Made by a program: the position numbers and the translations under genes. The notes below the pieces were generated by a model, which was given only the letters and a program-made list of their open reading frames with translations, was not told the DNA's origin and did not search any database. Shown piece after piece: positions 6,387 through 8,132 of a stretch of DNA of 8,132 nucleotides. The first letter of the stretch is position 1. Each line of letters opens with the position of its first letter. This DNA is from Alphaproteobacteria bacterium (lineage in GTDB: Bacteria > Pseudomonadota > Alphaproteobacteria > Rs-D84). Where the stretch lies: contig JAGCET010000047.1 in assembly GCA_017650505.1 (NCBI GenBank), positions 1 through 8,132 on the forward strand. Direction: 5' to 3'.

Positions 6387-7162
6387 TTTCCTGCCCCCAT
6401 ATATGTTTTGTTTCGTGTTAAGAAATCGATAATTTTGCGATTTTTTGTGGTTTTCAAAATCTGTTTTGGTGCCCCTGTTGCGCCAACCGTCCGGGTTTCA
6501 GAATCTATATAGACCGAATTTGTGGCGATCGTCATAATTGTCGGCAATTCGTGTGTTACCATAATAATCGTCGTTCCCATGGTTCGATTTATTTTCTGAA
6601 TCAGTCCGTCCAAATTGGCCGAATGCACCGGATCCAGCCCCGCCGATGGTTCGTCAAAGAACAAAACACGCGGGTTCAAAATCATCGCGCGCGCCAATGC
6701 CGTACGCTTTATCATACCACCACTTATTTCTGGCGGATACAGGTTTTGATACCCATCCATCCCGACCAATTTCAATGTTTCGTTAACTTGTTCGTTTATT
6801 TCGCGTGGCGTCATATTTGTTTTTAACTCTAATGGCAACGCAACATTCTCACGCACGGTCATCGAAGAAAACAACGCGCCGCCCTGGTACGAAATTCCAA
6901 ACGTTTCAATAACGCGTGCGCGTTCATCGTTCGATAAAGACCACAGATCAATCCCATCAACAATAACCCGGCCCGATTCCGGACGCATAAGGCCGATCAT
7001 AGACCGCATAATTGTACTTTTACCGCACCCGGATGCCCCCATAATGACAAAGATATCGCCACGATTTACGGTAAAATTCAAATCGCACAGGACAACGCGC
7101 CCGCCATACCCAAGCGTTAAATCTTTAATCTGAAAAAATGGTTCCTTTTTTCCAACCATCAT
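6383..7162 (-). CDS. mlaF: ABC transporter ATPase of the lipid-transport system (MlaF-like)
   Basis: 259 residues, the usual length for MlaF. It hydrolyses ATP on the cytoplasmic face to drive lipid movement by the permease/MCE complex. All key motifs are present: Walker A GASGCGKST (42-50), Q-loop Q93 (SYQGGALFSS), signature ISGGM (146-150), Walker B VLFFDE (166-171) with catalytic E171, and the switch histidine H204 (VTHE). The signature begins with Ile where Leu is usual, a mild change. The Q-loop motif Q-G-G-A-L-F and the S-G-G-M signature are characteristic of the Mla/MCE-linked branch rather than of general importers. The ATG at 7162 overlaps the permease stop by 4 nt; a second ATG at 7159 is an equally possible start. 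Confidence 0.93.
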   Translation of the reverse strand: MMVGKKEPFFQIKDLTLGYGGRVVLCDLNFTVNRGDIFVIMGASGCGKSTIMRSMIGLMRPESGRVIVDGIDLWSLSNDERARVIETFGISYQGGALFSSMTVRENVALPLELKTNMTPREINEQVNETLKLVGMDGYQNLYPPEISGGMIKRTALARAMILNPRVLFFDEPSAGLDPVHSANLDGLIQKINRTMGTTIIMVTHELPTIMTIATNSVYIDSETRTVGATGAPKQILKTTKNRKIIDFLTRNKTYMGAGK

Positions 7163-7986
7163 ACATCCACCCAGTTAAAGAATACCGTCAATATTGCGGT
7201 TGTTACCACACAACCAACAATACCCAAAACAACCGCGCGCGTTGCGGCACGCCCAATTCCATCGGCGGTGCGTTCTGCGCGCATACCGCACCGACAGCCG
7301 ATTATCGCAATGACCCATCCAAACAGCCATCCATGCAACACGCCAATGATAAAGTTGTTAAAGGTCAACCATTCAAGTGTGGTTCGCCAATATTCCACAA
7401 CAGATATGTTCATAATCGCAACCGCAACACACATTCCACCAAAGATTGCTACTATATCCGCCAAAATCGTCAAAATAGGCATAGTAATTGTCAATGCCAA
7501 TACGCGCGGTGTCACCAAGAAATCTATTGGCGACACGCCCATCGTGACCAATGCATCTATTTCCTGGTTCGCGCGCATAGACCCAATTTCAGACGCATAT
7601 GCGGCACCCGTTCGTCCGGCCATAATTATTCCGGTCATAACCGCACCAAGTATTCTTATCATCGAAATTGCAACCAAGGCGGCAACATATACTTCGGCCC
7701 CAAACAACTTTAACTGCATATTCCCAACAAATGCGATAATAAGTCCGACCATAAAACTAATCAGGCACACAATAGGCACTGCACGTGGTCCGGCTTTGTC
7801 CAGTTCCGTCATAAAATCTACATGCCGAAAAACAGTGTGACCACGAAATGCACGAATTATAGACCTAATAATGGCACCGGTAAATTTCATGGCCCATCGT
7901 ACCTTTGCAACAATATCTATGGCACAATCACCGGCGCGATCCATCGCGACGCAGACATTAGCAAAGATTTTCCCCCTCTGTTGCAC
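7159..7986 (-). CDS. mlaE: MlaE-family ABC permease of the lipid-transport system
   Basis: 275 residues from the GTG at 7986. This is the inner-membrane permease that couples to the ATPase and MCE ring. It has about five hydrophobic segments: AVPIVCLISFMVGLIIAFVG, then AALVAISMIRILGAVMTGIIMA, and three in the C-terminal half. The family signature GRTGAAYASEIGSMRANQEIDALVTMGV is present, including the E-I-G-S-M and E-I-D-A-L elements that contact the ATPase. No STAS domain is fused at the N-terminus. The start is uncertain. AGGAGG at 7995-7990 lies 3 nt before the GTG at 7986 and directly abuts an ATG at 7989. A GTG at 8001 would overlap the upstream Cys-rich gene by 7 nt and lacks a good ribosome site. 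The first roughly 35 residues are weakly characterised, whichever start is used. Confidence 0.9.
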   Translation of the reverse strand: MQQRGKIFANVCVAMDRAGDCAIDIVAKVRWAMKFTGAIIRSIIRAFRGHTVFRHVDFMTELDKAGPRAVPIVCLISFMVGLIIAFVGNMQLKLFGAEVYVAALVAISMIRILGAVMTGIIMAGRTGAAYASEIGSMRANQEIDALVTMGVSPIDFLVTPRVLALTITMPILTILADIVAIFGGMCVAVAIMNISVVEYWRTTLEWLTFNNFIIGVLHGWLFGWVIAIIGCRCGMRAERTADGIGRAATRAVVLGIVGCVVTTAILTVFFNWVDV

Positions 7987-7994
7987 CATCCTCC

Positions 7995-8132
7995 TTACCA
8001 CATTTTATAGCCTGGTTCACAGGTACGGACGCATTTTTTGCGGGCTTCGTTCCATTCCATGTGTCCGGTTTCATCGGTCATGGTTTCGCATATCGATACG
8101 CACGCATCCCCAATCAGTGCATATTGCTGACC
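7995..8132 (-). CDS. 3' end of a Cys-rich protein gene (partial, start outside window)
   Basis: The minus-strand frame entering at 8132 is open for 45 codons to the TAA at 7997-7995. It reads as a Cys-rich tail: GDACVSICETMTDETGHMEW, then NEARKKCVRTCEPGYKMW. The spacing of the five cysteines and the closing CEPGYKMW resemble the CKDGYYLW and CRQGYQF modules of the large Cys-rich protein encoded at 4935-2443. The two may belong to the same exported family; this is inference from short motifs. Its stop lies within 10 nt of the permease start, and the permease ribosome site overlaps the stop codon, so it may be co-transcribed with the lipid-transport genes. Function unknown; the N-terminus is not visible. 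Confidence 0.65.
   Translation of the reverse strand, partial: GQQYALIGDACVSICETMTDETGHMEWNEARKKCVRTCEPGYKMW

Noticed and set aside
7138..7840. Two long plus-strand open frames of about 190 codons
   Set aside because: Both are antisense to the well-conserved permease gene, and their composition is a mirror of its hydrophobic codons.

Overview
The window fits a member of the Alphaproteobacteria or a close relative, possibly an uncultured host- or gut-associated lineage. This is an inference. It rests on an RNase E with an acidic insert in its S1 domain, an MlaE/MlaF/MCE/PqiC lipid-transport operon, and Cys-rich secreted proteins, one carrying a domain best known from Bacteroidetes. Nothing in the window names the species.

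Layout. Positions 1-169 (+) hold a broken 3' end of a gene encoding a winged-helix tail. Positions 170-386 are a leader with a plausible sigma-70 promoter and possible alternative RNA folds. Positions 387-2192 (+) encode RNase E/G, followed by a strong intrinsic terminator at 2213-2240 that can act on both strands. Positions 2247-2411 are a compact array of consecutive perfect inverted repeats lying between convergent genes, with no coding explanation. From 2443 to the end everything is on the minus strand. Read in the direction of transcription, the order is: the 3' end of a Cys-rich protein gene (8132-7995), an MlaE-type permease, an MlaF-type ATPase, an MCE (MlaD/PqiB-like) protein, a PqiC-like lipoprotein, and then, behind its own consensus promoter, a large Cys-rich exported protein (4935-2443).

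How the genes work together. The four lipid-transport genes overlap by 4 nt or sit 1 nt apart, so they almost certainly form one translationally coupled operon. The product would be an inner-membrane ABC transporter (permease plus ATPase), a membrane-anchored MCE ring and an outer-membrane lipoprotein, moving lipids between the two membranes. Cys-rich exported proteins flank this operon on both sides on the same strand, so envelope genes are clustered here.

The parts most worth a second look are the hairpin array at 2247-2411, the SusC-like carboxypeptidase-regulatory-like domain inside the large Cys-rich protein, and that gene's 5' end, where a perfect TTGACA/TATAAT promoter and a 10-bp inverted repeat converge on a TTG start.
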